From Epiperipatus broadwayi (Eukaryota; Onychophora; Udeonychophora; Euonychophora; Peripatidae): a DNA stretch of 64,000 nt. A model generated the notes under the pieces. The model was not told where the DNA came from and searched no databases. It saw nothing but the letters and a program-made list of their open reading frames with translations. The stretch spans positions 3,019,594 to 3,083,593 of the forward strand of contig JAQFVV010012416.1 in NCBI GenBank assembly GCA_028023455.1, given 5' to 3'. Below are positions 1-11,299 of this stretch, one piece after another. The translations under genes and the position numbers were made by a program. Numbering within the stretch: the stretch's first letter is position 1; the number at the start of each line of letters is the position of its first letter.

Positions 1-737
1 ATTCACATGGCAAACAGTGTAAAATATTAGGTATGACTTAATCTAATACCCATAGAAAATAATGTCATGGTTCTTTTTAGCACTTATAGACTATCAAAAT
101 ACAAATAACCAACACTGTCCATAAAAATAATATACAATATTACAGGACTTTGTTAACAGTATCTATACCATATCTACGTTGATATGATATAGGCTAATCT
201 TTCTATCTTTTTGACATACCCTAAAAATATACACATTCAGGGTTTTATTTCCTACTCCCTTGTTCACTACCATATAAAATTCCATATAGATTTAAATAAT
301 TCACATTATAAAATAAATTGAATGATTATTCCCAATAATAAAAAAAATTAGCATTTTATATTCCATCAAAATTATGAACATTTAAAGAAATGGTTTCAAA
401 CCCTTAAGCTCTTCCACAAATACAAATGACTTTCATAAAAATATACTACTAATATTTATATATTTTAAAATAAAACATATAAAATTGTAATCATTAATAA
501 AGTCATAATAAACTCAAGTCATAATAAACTTTACCATCAAAAATATATGTATATTTTTATTTTATAGCTTATATTATTCAATCTCCATGATTCTTCTTGT
601 ATTTGCGGTTTATCATAAAGAAATCACGATTTTCAAACTTATATCTGTTTATGGTCTGAATGGTTTCTTTTAAAATCCTATGAATAAATTATTTCGAGAC
701 ATTATTCACCTTTCTGAATGCATCATATTAAGTAAAA
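1..737. other. AT-rich DNA, no gene seen
   Basis: I see no coding potential, RNA gene or repeat structure here. The sequence is dominated by A/T runs and short stop-rich frames. Confidence 0.6.
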
Positions 738-752
738 ATATATATTAGTTTT

Positions 753-853
753 TTTTTTTCCATGTGTCATAGCATCGGCCGGGAAGCGAACCCGCTAATC
801 CAGGACAACTGCTTGTAAGACAGCTGTGATGACCACTCGACCACCAATGCTTG
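753..853 (-). mobile_element. tRNA-derived SINE, long-arm subfamily
   Basis: Read on the minus strand, it starts with a tRNA-like head (GCATTGGTGG, box A-like GTCGAGTGGTC), has a box B-like GGGTTCGCTTCCC, and closes an acceptor-like stem with CCGATGC. It ends in a short tail (TATGACACATGG) and an A-run, seen as a T-run on the plus strand. A perfect 15-bp duplication, ATATATATTAGTTTT, flanks it at 738-752 and 854-868, which shows insertion by target-primed reverse transcription. There is almost no SINE body beyond the tRNA part. Confidence 0.85.
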
Positions 854-868
854 ATATATATTAGTTTT

Positions 869-1824
869 ATGACAATGACGCTACGAAACATCCTGAATAT
901 ATACGTATATATTCAAATGTGTAAATATTTTAATATGTATTTTAAAAAATAACAGAAAGACTTATGGCAGTAGAGAATTTATAATCCACAATTTCATCAG
1001 TTTGTTAATTGCCTATAGCTATTTCATTCTTTACATCTATATTGATTTTTTAACTAAAAATGATTTTACTAAAGTACATATTTTATGAAAAATATTTATA
1101 CTAATAAGAATATATTTTAAAAAATAACATTAAAAATTTGAAATAAATGACACCACATTAATTTATTGCAACTTCAGATTTACGAAATGTTAAAGCATTA
1201 TTTATCTTTTAGCATTTTAAAATGCATATTTTTTTAAAAAAATATTATATTTTAAATATATATTTAGCACCGCATACAAAGCTGAAATTCTTTATTTGTG
1301 GTTGTATTTTTCTTAATAAGTCCATAGTTGTCTGTCCCAACCTTCATGCCCACCTAAGTATCTTTAAAATCGTGATCCCCCACCCCATGACATATAATTC
1401 TTATTATTCAAAAAGGGAACGCCTATTCATATGGAGGAAGTCTAAAAGACCATTAGCTTTCAAGCCACATAACTAGCTCCAAATAACAATGGAGAGGTAA
1501 GAAGTTATGGTTATCTAAGCAGAAAAGATACTAAGAAGGAAATGGCATGGAAAGAGGAAAATTTAAAAAAAAATTCTTAGCTTAATTTATGAGTAGTAAG
1601 ATATAAGAACAAAGGCTTTTAAATTTACTGTTAATAAACTCATTCTCAAATTTCTCCTTTTGAACATCAAATTGTCTCCCTATGGGGCATATGATCCATG
1701 TTGTAAACAACTGATGTAGTAGAAGAAAGTGAATGTCTAATAATAGTTTATGGTTACCATCAAACTTCCAAACCTCTAATAACCAAAACCTTTCCCCTTT
1801 TCCGATTCATGTCACTGATTCATA
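869..1824. other. AT-rich DNA, no gene seen
   Basis: Only short stop-bounded frames occur; the longest (84 codons from 1222) is biased to Phe/Ile/Lys/Tyr by base composition and has no recognisable motif. I see nothing else. Confidence 0.5.
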
Positions 1825-1828
1825 TCAA

Positions 1829-1885
1829 CGGGCAAAACTCTCCATACAGTACGAAATGTTGATCACGTGATGTTTAGTGATCTAA
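1829..1885 (-). mobile_element. F1 repeat, internally deleted remnant
   Basis: The left edge GGGCAAAACTCTCC and the right part GATCACGTGATGTTTA match the two termini of the F1 hammerhead-bearing repeats at 8129-8592 and 28236-28358, but the interior is gone. A convincing TSD is not visible. Confidence 0.5.
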
Positions 1886-3220
1886 TCAAGTGATAAAACA
1901 ATATCAGTAATATGTTAATATAAAAAGCTTTGTTTAAAAAGATTCAATTGATATCTCTAATAACACTCTACTCCACAGCTATCAATTTTAAGCTTAAATA
2001 ATCAAACTTATAGTAGGATTCAAATTAGAAACTGATGCACTTATACACAGAGCAGCACTTTTTTAATTTTCTTATATATTATTTTAGTTAACAGACTGAA
2101 ATTCAAATCTTTAAGGTTTTCAATTGAAGCTAATATAATACTATTGAAAACAAAATATTAGTTTTTCTAACTACATATTTTCAGATTTTTACTACCTAAA
2201 AAAGTAAAAAATGCCTGCTAGATATGTAAGTGAATTAGTTTCAGTTTTTGAGTCCTAATCTTGTCAAAGACAAAAATCAGAAAATGATCTACAGATGAGA
2301 ATATTATAGAAATTATTCTTCCAGTCAAAGAAACAATGTTTCACAACTTATGTACATCAGAATAATCTGACAACGAAATATTCCAGCTAATCCTAAAAAA
2401 ATGTTGAAAAAAAAGTTATATTTACCCCCCAAAAATATAGACAAAAATGAATCTTTAATCAATTAGGATTTATTCTAAAACCTAAAAACAAAGAAAACCA
2501 ATAAACTATCCATCCTAAATGCCATCTAGTAAGTATTGGTTATTCAAACTTACAATATATGGCTTTAAACTAGGGTGAACAGAATGGCTCTCAAATGCAT
2601 ATTGAGTAAGTATACAAGAAAATCATAAAATGTTGTTGGCATTTAAAAAGATAGACATATTTAATATCTAAAAAGCTAAATAATATTTAGTGAGTAGAAA
2701 GGTTACTTAAAAGGTAAGTATAGATTGGGCTTCTTTCCATGAATTTTTAGCTATACGGTCCATTACTTTGTCACTGCATTAAACTACATAGGAAACTTAG
2801 GACAAACTGATTCATAATGGTTACTTTATGAGGAATTTTTTTTTTTTTGCAATCAGCATATCTTTTCATCAAAATATAAAAGTAAAAAAACAACAACTTG
2901 TCATCATTATTGAAATACGAATATACTATATATCTAAAAGGTTAATTATAAGTAGTATTTAATATGGCATTTTGTAATTTACAAGTCTATAAGAATTCCA
3001 CTTTAAGTGTTTTGCATGTTTGATCTTAAAAATTTAATATAAAATTGATAAATTTTCTATGTGAAATTAGATGACTATTTATTGAAATGATATATTTTAC
3101 CAATAATTTTTTACCTTTTTAATTCATGATTAAAATTAGGTTTAATTATTTTCATTGTTACTTTCCTTCCAGTTCAAAAAATCCAATTCTTTTCATAATG
3201 GTTGCGTTTATATAAAATTC
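1886..3220. other. AT-rich DNA, no gene seen
   Basis: No coding, RNA or clear transposon signal is visible. A-rich and T-rich runs are common, for example 2829-2840. Confidence 0.5.
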
Positions 3221-3223
3221 AGA

Positions 3224-3410
3224 ATAAACACGAACTCGCACAAGTATGAATAATATTTATTAAGCATATATATAGAAGTGTATTTACATATATTTACAAT
3301 AACATTTGATATACCTTTCACCTACTATTATTGGCTATGTATAATTCTAGTTGTAATTATAGAAGCATGGAATTCAGATGCACTTATATGTATATCTAAC
3401 ATTTCCAGTT
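3224..3410 (-). repeat. partial copy of LTR-like repeat X
   Basis: The segment around GTATTTACATATATTTAC is shared with the starts of the larger copies near 3790, 5470 and 6785. It is truncated after about 140 bp, where it gives way to an F2 arm. AATAAACACGAACTCGCAC at 3223-3241 recurs inverted (diverged) at 5440-5462. Confidence 0.5.
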
Positions 3411-3524
3411 GTACTGTGACAGCTTTTCTTGTGGATATGCATGCATACTATCTCTTAGCTTATATACATGTATTTATAAAATTTAAATACAAGGATAGTA
3501 TATATACTTAAGCTAGATAAAATT

Positions 3525-3682
3525 AGAGGGGATTTGAACTCAGCTTTCAAATTCTTTTCAGTCATCGACTCCATTTTATGCAACAATACACCTGACCACT
3601 TAATGTGAAAAGATAACTGATCAGCAATGTACATATTTTGTACTGAAGCAGCATTCATCAGTTGGTTCAGATCATCATCCCC

Positions 3683-3684
<2 letters not shown>
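3525..3684 (-). repeat. F2 hammerhead-like repeat arm
   Basis: This stretch matches the arms of the palindromic element at 54935-55375. On the minus strand it reads CTGATGA (3655-3661), followed by the stem-loop ATGCTGCTTCAGTAC, then an A-rich stretch where GAAA would be expected. It abuts an (AT)n microsatellite, as other F2 copies do. Confidence 0.5.

Positions 3685-3746
<62 letters not shown>
3685..3746. repeat. (AT)n microsatellite
   Basis: An uninterrupted run of alternating A and T of about 62 bp sits at the end of an F2 repeat arm. Confidence 0.95.
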
Positions 3747-3749
<3 letters not shown>

Positions 3750-3789
3750 TATAGCATTATGCACTGGAATTATTTTATATATAATAACA

Positions 3790-4235
3790 TACATATAATA
3801 ATATGTATTTATATATATTTAAAATAACAAATGATATACCTTTCACCTGATATTGTTGGCCAGGTGTAAAGTGAGAGACTTAGATACTCTTATAGGTATA
3901 CATTAACATTTCCAGCTCTACTGTTGCAGCTTTCATATGTGTGTAGGTATGGTGACCCTTCCACTTTAATATGAACTAGTCTCACTGCTTTAACAATATT
4001 GTGGACAATGTGTGTACTCCCATTTAGTTCTCGCAGTTATTTGATATCTGTCTAATCTTATCTTAAAATTGACTCACTGAACATTTTTACCCATTAGACT
4101 GTTTCTGCTATTGACTAAATTTTATCTCTGCATATATTCAATGATCTGTGGTCATGAATACTGAATCAAGTCAATATTAGATTAAATCTAGACAAGTCCA
4201 TTAGTTGAAAGTAAGTTGAGCAATAAGATTCCTCT
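3790..4235 (-). repeat. LTR-like repeat X, probable 3' LTR of Ty3-like relic
   Basis: About 445 bp aligns over its length with 5465-5895 and 6780-7215. Shared blocks include the region near GATATACCTTTCACC, the block around GGATTCACTGAACATT, and the end around GACAAGTCCATTAGTTGA. Two copies flank the integrase relic, so I infer degraded LTRs of one minus-strand element with most of gag-pol deleted. Exact TG/CA termini and a TSD could not be fixed. Confidence 0.45.
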
Positions 4236-4599
4236 CCTTAGCTAAAATTAGCCTCAAAGAATGTAGTCAGACATGCATGAGTGTAGATTTGTCAGATGTG
4301 ATTATATTAGTATCAAGTTCAGTGAATTCATCAACAAGTCTGGTGTTTTCAATAGAAGATCGGGTGTCTTCATCTACAAGTCTGGGATCTTCATTAGTAG
4401 GTCTAATGGCTGGTGATGCTTTGTGACCCATAATTTAATCTTAGATGTGTTTTTATCCAAACTACTACACTGTCTGCAATTCTTAATTTGATAACAACTG
4501 CTGGAACCTATATATATGATTTAGAACTTGGGTGCAAATCTGTACACTTTAGTACTTCTATTTTCAATTTTTTTATTAGAACAAATAAGACTAACTACT

Positions 4600-5170
4600 A
4601 ACAGGTTACTTTCAGTGCCATGTTGAATATTAGTTCTGCTAGTGAATTTTCCAGTGAATTACCTATGTTCACATTTTTATGATTCTTTTAATCGCTTGAA
4701 CCAGTCTCTCAACCTGGCCATTGCTGTCAGAGTAGATTGGTGCACTGAACACTAGTTCAATGCTATTATTGGTTCAAAACTGTCTGCATAAATCTGTTGT
4801 AAAAGTTAGTTTCAGTGCAATGTTGAATATTAGTTCTGCTAGTGATTTTCCATTGACTTAGCTGTGTTAGCTTTTTTAGAATTCTTCTAATCTTTGAACC
4901 AGTCTCTCAACCTGGCTATTGCTATCATATTATATTGGTACAGTCAACACTAGTTCAATGCTATTATTGGTACAAAATTGTTAGCATAAAACTGTTGTAA
5001 AGACTGTATCATTGTTTTACACTATAGTTTTAAGCATGCCATGAGTAGTGAGTAGCTTCAATAATTGTGGTGAACTGGACTGAAGATACTTCCACAACTC
5101 ACCACATGGAGTTTGCATTAACAACTATTAGTAAAAGTTTGCTCTTTTATGGGTGAGTATAATCAACATT
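4600..5170 (-). pseudogene. Ty3/gypsy-type integrase core, decayed
   Basis: Conceptual minus-strand translation, with several stops and frame changes, gives the landmarks of a retrotransposon integrase core. A V-D-Y segment near 5150-5166 would hold the first catalytic Asp. It is followed by a hydrophobic LLLIVVNANS strand, then TIV with N-N-D in place of the usual D-N-G near 5020, then an N-G/S-Q-V-E-R motif with the catalytic Glu near 4905. The last part is duplicated in tandem with a period of about 198 bp: the motif S-D-S-N-G-Q-V-E-R-L-V-Q lies at 4698-4730 and a second version (D-S-N-S-Q) at 4896-4927. The family inserts retrotransposon cDNA; this copy cannot be functional. LTR-like repeats lie on both sides. 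I see no protease, RT or RNase H remnant. Confidence 0.65.
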
Positions 5171-5464
5171 CATTCAGCAATATGCACTTCTTCAATATTG
5201 TTAAAACTAAAGTAAGTTCACATTGAGGCTGCTAGATATTAAAATGATGAAAGCTATCATGTTACAACTGGAAGTGTTAGTTTCACTTAGAAGTATATCT
5301 GAATCCTTTGCTTCAATAGTTGCATAGCAACTAAACATTATAACTAGACAATGGTATCAGCCAAATGATATATCAAAGATTATTGTCAATATATGTAAAT
5401 AAATGTTGTATACAAGTTTTATAAATTCTTGAATAGACTTGTGTGAGTTCATGTTTATTGTAAG

Positions 5465-5895
5465 TTTTATATAACATGTATTTACATATATTTACAATAA
5501 TGTTTGATATACTATTTGCCAGATACTGTTGGCTAGGTAGAATGTCTAGATGTACCTAAGACTTCCATAGGGTACCATGAAACTTGCCTCATGTTACATT
5601 TGATATCTAGCAGTTCTCAGTTTGATATGAACTTATATGCTCCTATTCAGTTATGACAGTTATTTGGTTGTTGTCTGATCTTACTTCCAGATAGACTGCT
5701 AATTTATATTCAAATCCCCTTCTTTAATGGGAGAAATTGGATTCACTGAACATTATTACCAATTGAAATGTTCCTGTCATTGGCCACTTTTTATTTTTGC
5801 ATATGTCCATTGGTCTATAGTGATGTATACTGAATCTTATCAAGGTAAGATGAAATCTGGACAAGTTCAATAGTTGATGGTAAGTTTTAAGTAAT
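5465..5895 (-). repeat. LTR-like repeat X, probable 5' LTR of Ty3-like relic
   Basis: This second larger copy of repeat X has the same orientation as 3790-4235 and lies upstream of the integrase relic in its minus-strand sense. It shares the blocks TATTTACATATATTTAC, GGATTCACTGAACATTATT and TCTGGACAAG. Assignment as an LTR is inference from position and pairing. Confidence 0.45.
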
Positions 5896-6289
5896 TGTGG
5901 AGATTGTCCTTGACAAGCATAATCCTTTGATTTTTACCCTTCATGCAAAGGATACGATGATATTGTTGTATTTGGAATTATTAAAGTAAATATTGTAAAG
6001 ATAATATTGTTGCATTTGGAATGATTAAGGGAAATATTGACTGCAAGTAGCTCAAATGCCTGTCAATCACTGGATTAAGGAGTTGTTTTGAATTAGCATA
6101 GCAGACTCCCATACACTTAAACTGCCACTATAATTAAAAAGAATGGGAAATATGGAGATTGTTTAATATATCTATAAAGATATTACGCATGGGAAAGAGA
6201 AAGGTGAATAACTCCATGTGTGTGTATGTTTAAAATTAAAAAAATCAGATATATTAATCTTAAACTGAGGTTTAAAGTTTATATCTGTG

Positions 6290-6430
6290 CTAGAAATAAT
6301 CTCTAGTTTAGTAAATGATTAGTAATAATTATTATTGTATTTATCTGAGGTGGATGGTGTCAAAGTTGTGAGTGGAGTGAGTTTGACAGTTGTAAATAAA
6401 AATGTAACAATTTTATTTTTTAGTTCTTTT
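6290..6430 (+). repeat. dispersed repeat Y
   Basis: The motif AATCTCTAGTTTAGTAAAT leads into GGTGTCAAAGTTGTGAGTGG and GTTTGACAG. The same block recurs at 7740-7862 and 9500-9625 on this strand and at 58365-58500 and 62695-62800 on the other. It usually lies next to an F2 hammerhead-like block and a short (AT)n run, so Y and F2 may be parts of one element. Confidence 0.6.
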
Positions 6431-6779
6431 TATATATATATAAAGAAGAGTAACCTATCCAAACACTCATTGTAAAATTCTAGATACATTAGATTAAATT
6501 CTTCATATAAAGCAAACAAATTTTATTTCATTATTGTTATTTTTCCTTCAAATGAGAAAGTAAAAAATATCTATCGCTAATGATCTGAGCATTATTGAAC
6601 TCGCATCTGGATAAAACTTGCATTATTTTTCTTTTTCTAATGTTGGCAAAAGTCAGATTTACTATCAATCTTATAGCCTATTATCTACGATAGTTCTATA
6701 GTGCCTGGACAGAGCTACAAATATAATAAACAACTTCTACAGTATTTTGGTAAACATCATTGATAAAATATTTATTCAT

Positions 6780-7215
6780 GTATAACATGTGTTTGCATAT
6801 ATATACAATAACCCTTAATACCATTTGCCTAATACTGAATCAAGAGATTTAGATATCCTCCTAGATGTAACTACAATTCCAGCAATACTGTGGTAGGGTA
6901 ATGTGAACTTGTCTTACAGCTTCAACAATCCTATGGACACCGAGCGTACTGCCATCCAGGTCTGACAGTTATTTGACTTATTTGGTTGTTATTTAACCTT
7001 ACGTCCAAATGGATTGTCAATATAAGCCAGACCCCCTTTTCTTAATGAGAGCAATTGGATTCACTGAGCTTCATTATCTACGGGTCTGTTTTTGCCATTG
7101 GCTAATTTTATCTGTGCATGTATTCATTGGGATGCAGCAATGAATGCTAAATCTGATGAAGATAGGATTGAATTTGGACAACTCCATTAGTTGAAGGTAA
7201 GTTGTGCCATAACAA
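6780..7215 (-). repeat. LTR-like repeat X, solo copy
   Basis: This third larger copy is in the same orientation as the two around the integrase relic, with no internal coding remnant beside it. A solo LTR is the simplest reading, but its edges do not show a clean TSD. Confidence 0.45.
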
Positions 7216-7685
7216 TAATAGGTAATGGAAAGGGAGTCGCTATTTGTTATTATTAAAAGAGCCAATAGTAACAGCCATTTGTAAATGAGTGTAAACTATA
7301 TTTAATTATTAATATTAAAACAATTGTTTAGATCATATGCAAATAATAATTATTTTTAAGTTAATAATGTTGTTGAAAAAATATTATTTAAACGTTGACT
7401 TTCTCTGATTTATTATTGTATGTTTATTTCTTGTTTAATTTTGCTAAAATATCTTGAATTGTATTATTTCTGACAAAATAATGTTGCAAAGGACTGAAAA
7501 ATTTAAATCTCACATAGGTAAATATAAGCTCCATAAATTATTGAATGTAATCACACATGCATGCATATATGAAGCTCCATAGATTATTAAAAATGCATAT
7601 ATTATTATAAGTTACTCATATATGAATATAGATGTTTTAATTCTAAAAAAAAAAGAGATAATGATAAAAAGAACTGAGGTTTAAA
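7216..7685. other. AT-rich DNA, no gene seen
   Basis: I see no feature apart from short A/T runs and short repeats of the GAAGCTCCATA type. Confidence 0.5.
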
Positions 7686-7689
7686 GTTT

Positions 7690-8100
7690 ATATCTAGGCA
7701 AAATCAGATATACTAATCTTTATCTGAAGTTTAATGTTTATATCCAGGCTAGAGACAATCTCTAGTTTAATAAATCATTAGGGATAATCATTATTGTACT
7801 TACCTGGAGTGGTTGGTGTCAAAGTTGTGGGTGGAATAAGTTAATTCAAAATGTAATAATTTACTATTGATAAATAATGTACATATAATAGGGATAGAAA
7901 GGATTTCCTTTTCAGTACAATGCTAAAATTCATGTTTTTTTTTACTTAAAGGGGAATGTGGCTGGAATAATATAGCTATGGAGTATTTCAAATATTTTAT
8001 GTAATAAGAATATATATGTATGAGAGAGATGGTAATCTGGGTCAATGGGTGAGTGCTGGATCAGTATGAAAGCATGAAATACATCTTGGGAATCATTTGT
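7690..8100 (+). repeat. repeat Y plus F2 hammerhead-like block
   Basis: A Y block (7740-7862) is followed by an F2 block. In the latter, a damaged core TGGGTGA (8046-8052) is followed by GTGCTGGATCAG, then GAAATACATC and TTGGG. The GAAAT-AC-ATC spacing matches the geometry seen in F2 at 55206 and in F1. The core itself has mutated, so this copy is probably inactive. Confidence 0.5.
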
Positions 8101-8128
8101 CTTTTATTGTATCTTTATTCATATGATT

Positions 8129-8592
8129 AAAACAGGCAAAACTCTCTATATGTATTGCCACTCAGTGCAAGCCAGGGTAATCAATGGATGCCAAAAGGCT
8201 TGTGCATAAAATCCCCATCTAGTGCCTACTCATCCAACATCCCCAGACTAGACTAGTATCTGGCTTGTGACCTTCATCAGTGAGGAACCTTGGATCTGAG
8301 AGCACTACACCTAGATCTTAAGATCTAATGCAACTCTCCAGCAGCCACCTTTTATCTCTACTTAACTACAAAACTATGAGTCTTAAATTGAAAACACCAT
8401 AATATTTTCAATCCAAGTTCAGTAGCTTATATAGTCATATAGGTCTGAACTCAGTTCAGTATCTATACATTTTGGTGTCTTTGGTTCTTTAATAACCACA
8501 GCCATCAATGGTGAGTGGAAATACATATAGAGAGTTTTGTCTGTTTTAAAAATAATTAAGAGCAAGCATAAAAAATGGTGATCATGTGATGC
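8129..8592 (-). mobile_element. F1 hammerhead-bearing retroelement, near full length
   Basis: This 464-bp element is flanked by a 14-bp duplication with one mismatch, TTATTCATATGATT (8115-8128) and TTATTCACATGATT (8593-8606). Its left edge AAAACAGGCAAAACTC recurs inverted inside the right part (GAGTTTTGTCTGTTTT near 8540), and it ends with GATCATGTGATGC. On the minus strand a hammerhead-like core occurs with CTGATGA at 8274-8280, a GGT / GCC stem around CACAA, then GATAC (normally GAAAC) and TAGTC. The TSD length argues for target-primed insertion rather than a classical cut-and-paste MITE. No protein is encoded. Confidence 0.75.
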
Positions 8593-8606
8593 TTATTCAC
8601 ATGATT

Positions 8607-9485
8607 CTGAAAGAAATGGGTGGTGGTGTGGAGGTTGTTTAATAAATATAGTTTATGATGGTTACATAAATCAATTCACAAAATGCAAATCATATTGTTG
8701 ATGCTACTCTTTGAATTTTTTTGCAACCAACTTTTCTGTGTGAAATACTTCTGCCTAATTGTAGTTTTTCATTGTACTTATCATCAGTCATATTTTCCCA
8801 ATAAAAGAAACCAATATTACACTTCTTTAAGATATTTTTGAGTAATTTTTATAATGTGCATAAAGTCTGTTTCTGTTATAAAACATGCTCAAGTTCATGG
8901 TTAAATTCATTTTCAGGATTTATTTATTTCCAAACCAATTAAAGTGAATCATTGTAATTATAGATTCAATATTGTAATATCCAGAAAGATAAAAAACATT
9001 CTGATTAGTATTATGATCTTGCTCCCATATTTTCTGAATCTTATGAAGAATTCTTATTTCAACCCCTTTATGATATACTGATAAAGCTGATCGAATTTGA
9101 TCTTCTTATATGTTATTGAAGATTCTTCGACAGATGCAGAACCAACCACTAATGATCATTCCATTTGTATGCTTCACAAATGGAAATTTAATGTACTTTA
9201 AACTGTGTGGATGTGGATAAATCCAAACCATGAACTATACAGCTGATAATTGTTAAATCTTTGGATATACAGGTAAAACTGAAAAAATAAAACCCCTAAT
9301 GGCTGAATCCATTCATTAGAATCTCTAGTGATTTCTTTATTCTCTTTGTTAATAGTTAAGCTCTTTAAGAAAGTCCATATGCTAAATAATTTGATAGAAT
9401 GACCACTCTCTATATCCATAATTTAAATGAAGTAATTATGTCACCTACATATGCACATATATTGTCTCTATTTACTTTACAGAAA
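8607..9485. other. AT-rich DNA, no gene seen
   Basis: A 73-codon minus-strand frame (9198-9419) has no recognisable motif and no splice-site support. I see nothing else. Confidence 0.45.
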
Positions 9486-9489
9486 TATT

Positions 9490-9855
9490 ATTCATTAAGT
9501 GGATAATCTCCAGTTTAATGGCTTACTAATAAAAATTATTAATGTACTTTCATTAAGTGAATTGTGTCAAAGTTGTAAGAGTAGTAATAAGTTTGACACA
9601 TCAATTAAACTGTAGCAATTGGCTACCTATATATATATATATATTAATAATGATAAAAATATGTGTAAGAGATTATATGGGCCAACTAATGAGTGCTGAT
9701 TCAGCACAATGATTACTTTACTTTGCAAGGTGTTAAAAGTGATTAAAACCCAGTCTCTATCTTGCATGAAAGTGATGTAGTGAAAATTGCACTGCTGAAA
9801 TATTATTCATTGAATGGATAATCTCTAGTTTAATGACTTGATAATTAATATCCTG
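9490..9855 (+). repeat. repeat Y and F2 blocks, two partial copies
   Basis: A Y block (9500-9625) and short (AT)n run are followed by an F2 block with CTAATGA (9686-9692) and the stem-loop GTGCTGATTCAGCAC. The CTGATGA core has lost G5 and the GAAA box is damaged. A second short Y fragment (AATATTATTCATTGAATGG) lies at 9798-9850. Confidence 0.5.
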
Positions 9856-9890
9856 TCTCTGTGTTTTGCATAATTTTTGCATACTTAAAG

Positions 9891-9994
9891 GTTATATTTA
9901 CCGAGGCTGTAACCTCAAGAATATGCTTGTAAAATGCGATAGTAGGGACCTCTACAGGTGTTTAACCACAAGCTTACGCTATGGAAGAAAAGAG
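9891..9994 (+). CDS. candidate internal exon, unrecognised protein
   Basis: I do not recognise this protein. A 104-bp segment of clearly higher GC than its surroundings is bounded by an acceptor-like TTAAAG (pyrimidine-rich stretch just upstream) and a good donor, GAG followed by GTAAAT. In the frame leaving two bases at the 5' edge, it is open for 34 codons and ends on a codon boundary. The peptide has three cysteines (R-G-C-N-L-K-N-M-L-V-K-C, then L-Y-R-C-L) and a basic end (R-Y-G-R-K-E). Start, stop and partner exons are not visible here. It could instead be the relic of an unknown mobile element, so confidence is low. Confidence 0.35.
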
Positions 9995-10785
9995 GTAAAT
10001 ATTACTTACGTAATCAATGTGCGTTTAATAAATTTATAATTGCCTTTTTAAAATTTATATTACTTTTTATTTAATCATATTTTTAATTTTTTTTTTTTTT
10101 TTTAAAAATCAATTTCTAATTTCTTTAAAATATTTGCTTTACGTTTTTCTTAATTTTCTGCCTCTTAGCGTAAATTTGTATTTTGCTAATTTCTTTTATA
10201 TATATATAAATTTTCATTTTTATGCAATCCGCCATTAACTCGTAAAATGTTGTTCAAAATAATTCTTCATTAATTGCTCAATATATAATAAATTATTTAA
10301 ATCCTTCAGATGGAAGCAGTCTATTTAATCAAATTATACAATCAATTCTTAACAATTTAATAACACCAGCAGCTAAATCAGACTTTAAGACGATCAAATA
10401 TTTATTTCAGCTTTGTTTAATTTTTTTTTTCTTAGCCACAATCAATTGAATTATTTCCTATTATTTATTTATTTAACTGCTGCTTCCTTCCACCCATCAA
10501 TTTAACTGAGCAATTAGAATTTTTAAATTATGTATGAAGAACTGTGGTATAATCAACTATTTATAAGTAAAAAAACAAGTAAATAAACTTTAGTTGAAAC
10601 CAAAATTAGCCATCACACAAATAAATAAACAATTCCAAAATAATAACAACTAATTTCAACTTATTGTACTTGTTGTTGTTTAAGTCATAGACCTTCAACC
10701 AAATAAGTTCTAAACTATATTTTTGTTTTGCTTAAAGCCAAAATCTAATCTTTCCAATATCAGGAATTAATTCAAAATCCTCACA
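9995..10785. other. AT-rich DNA, no gene seen
   Basis: Long T-runs (10090-10102, 10422-10431) and short A/T tracts occur; nothing coding or repeated is recognised. Confidence 0.5.
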
Positions 10786-10789
10786 GATA

Positions 10790-11165
10790 TCTTGCGTAAA
10801 TTGTACCTTCCCATATTATCTTGATTGGATTGAGCATTCATTGCTATGGACCGCTAAATATACAAATAGATAACATTCATCCAAGGCTAGAATAGGCCAA
10901 TAGATAATTATGCTTAGTGAATCCAAGTGTTTACATTTGGAAAAGGATCTGGCTTTAAATAGTCAATCCATTTGGAAGTAAGAGGGAACAATAGCTGTCA
11001 AAGCTAAATGGCAGTATGGTGGTTGTCCACTATATGATTAAGGCAGTGAGGCAAGTCCATATTCAGGACTGGAAGCTGCTAGAACCTAAATCTGATGTAA
11101 GGCAAGCTGTCATAGTATAGCTGGAAGTGTCATTGTGCCTGGTCATGAGTAATGTTGTCATGGGG
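10790..11165 (+). repeat. LTR-like repeat X, opposite orientation
   Basis: This aligns with the reverse complement of the copy at 6780-7215. Shared blocks include GAGCATTCATTGCT, the run around TTAGTGAATCCAA, the region near CAATCCATTTGGAAGTAAG, and GGCAGTA. It is a diverged copy of repeat X inserted in the other direction. Confidence 0.5.
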
Positions 11166-11265
11166 TAAACTTATAAGGGCACCTGAAGTTCTTATTTTAT
11201 ACTTGCATAGTAACTAGAAGTTATACCTCACGAATGGTAGCAGTTAAAGGTATAACATTATATAT

Positions 11266-11297
11266 AATGTAAATACACAATTGTGTATTTGTTTACA
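11266..11297. repeat. short perfect palindrome
   Basis: AAATACACAATTGTGTATTT is its own reverse complement, and the flanks (TGTA / TTTACA) nearly extend it. No function is assigned. Confidence 0.8.
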
Positions 11298-11299
11298 TT

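Noticed and set aside
7145-7185. Hammerhead-like reading of repeat X (CTGATGA then GGATTGAATTTGG)
   Set aside because: CTGATGA occurs in one copy only, the GAAA box varies, and no NUH triplet lies at the right distance. Kept as an LTR-like repeat.
8129-8592. F1 as a classical MITE with terminal inverted repeats
   Set aside because: The inverted terminal blocks are real, but TSDs of 13-14 bp, head-to-tail units and variable truncation do not fit cut-and-paste transposition. Retroposition explains them better.
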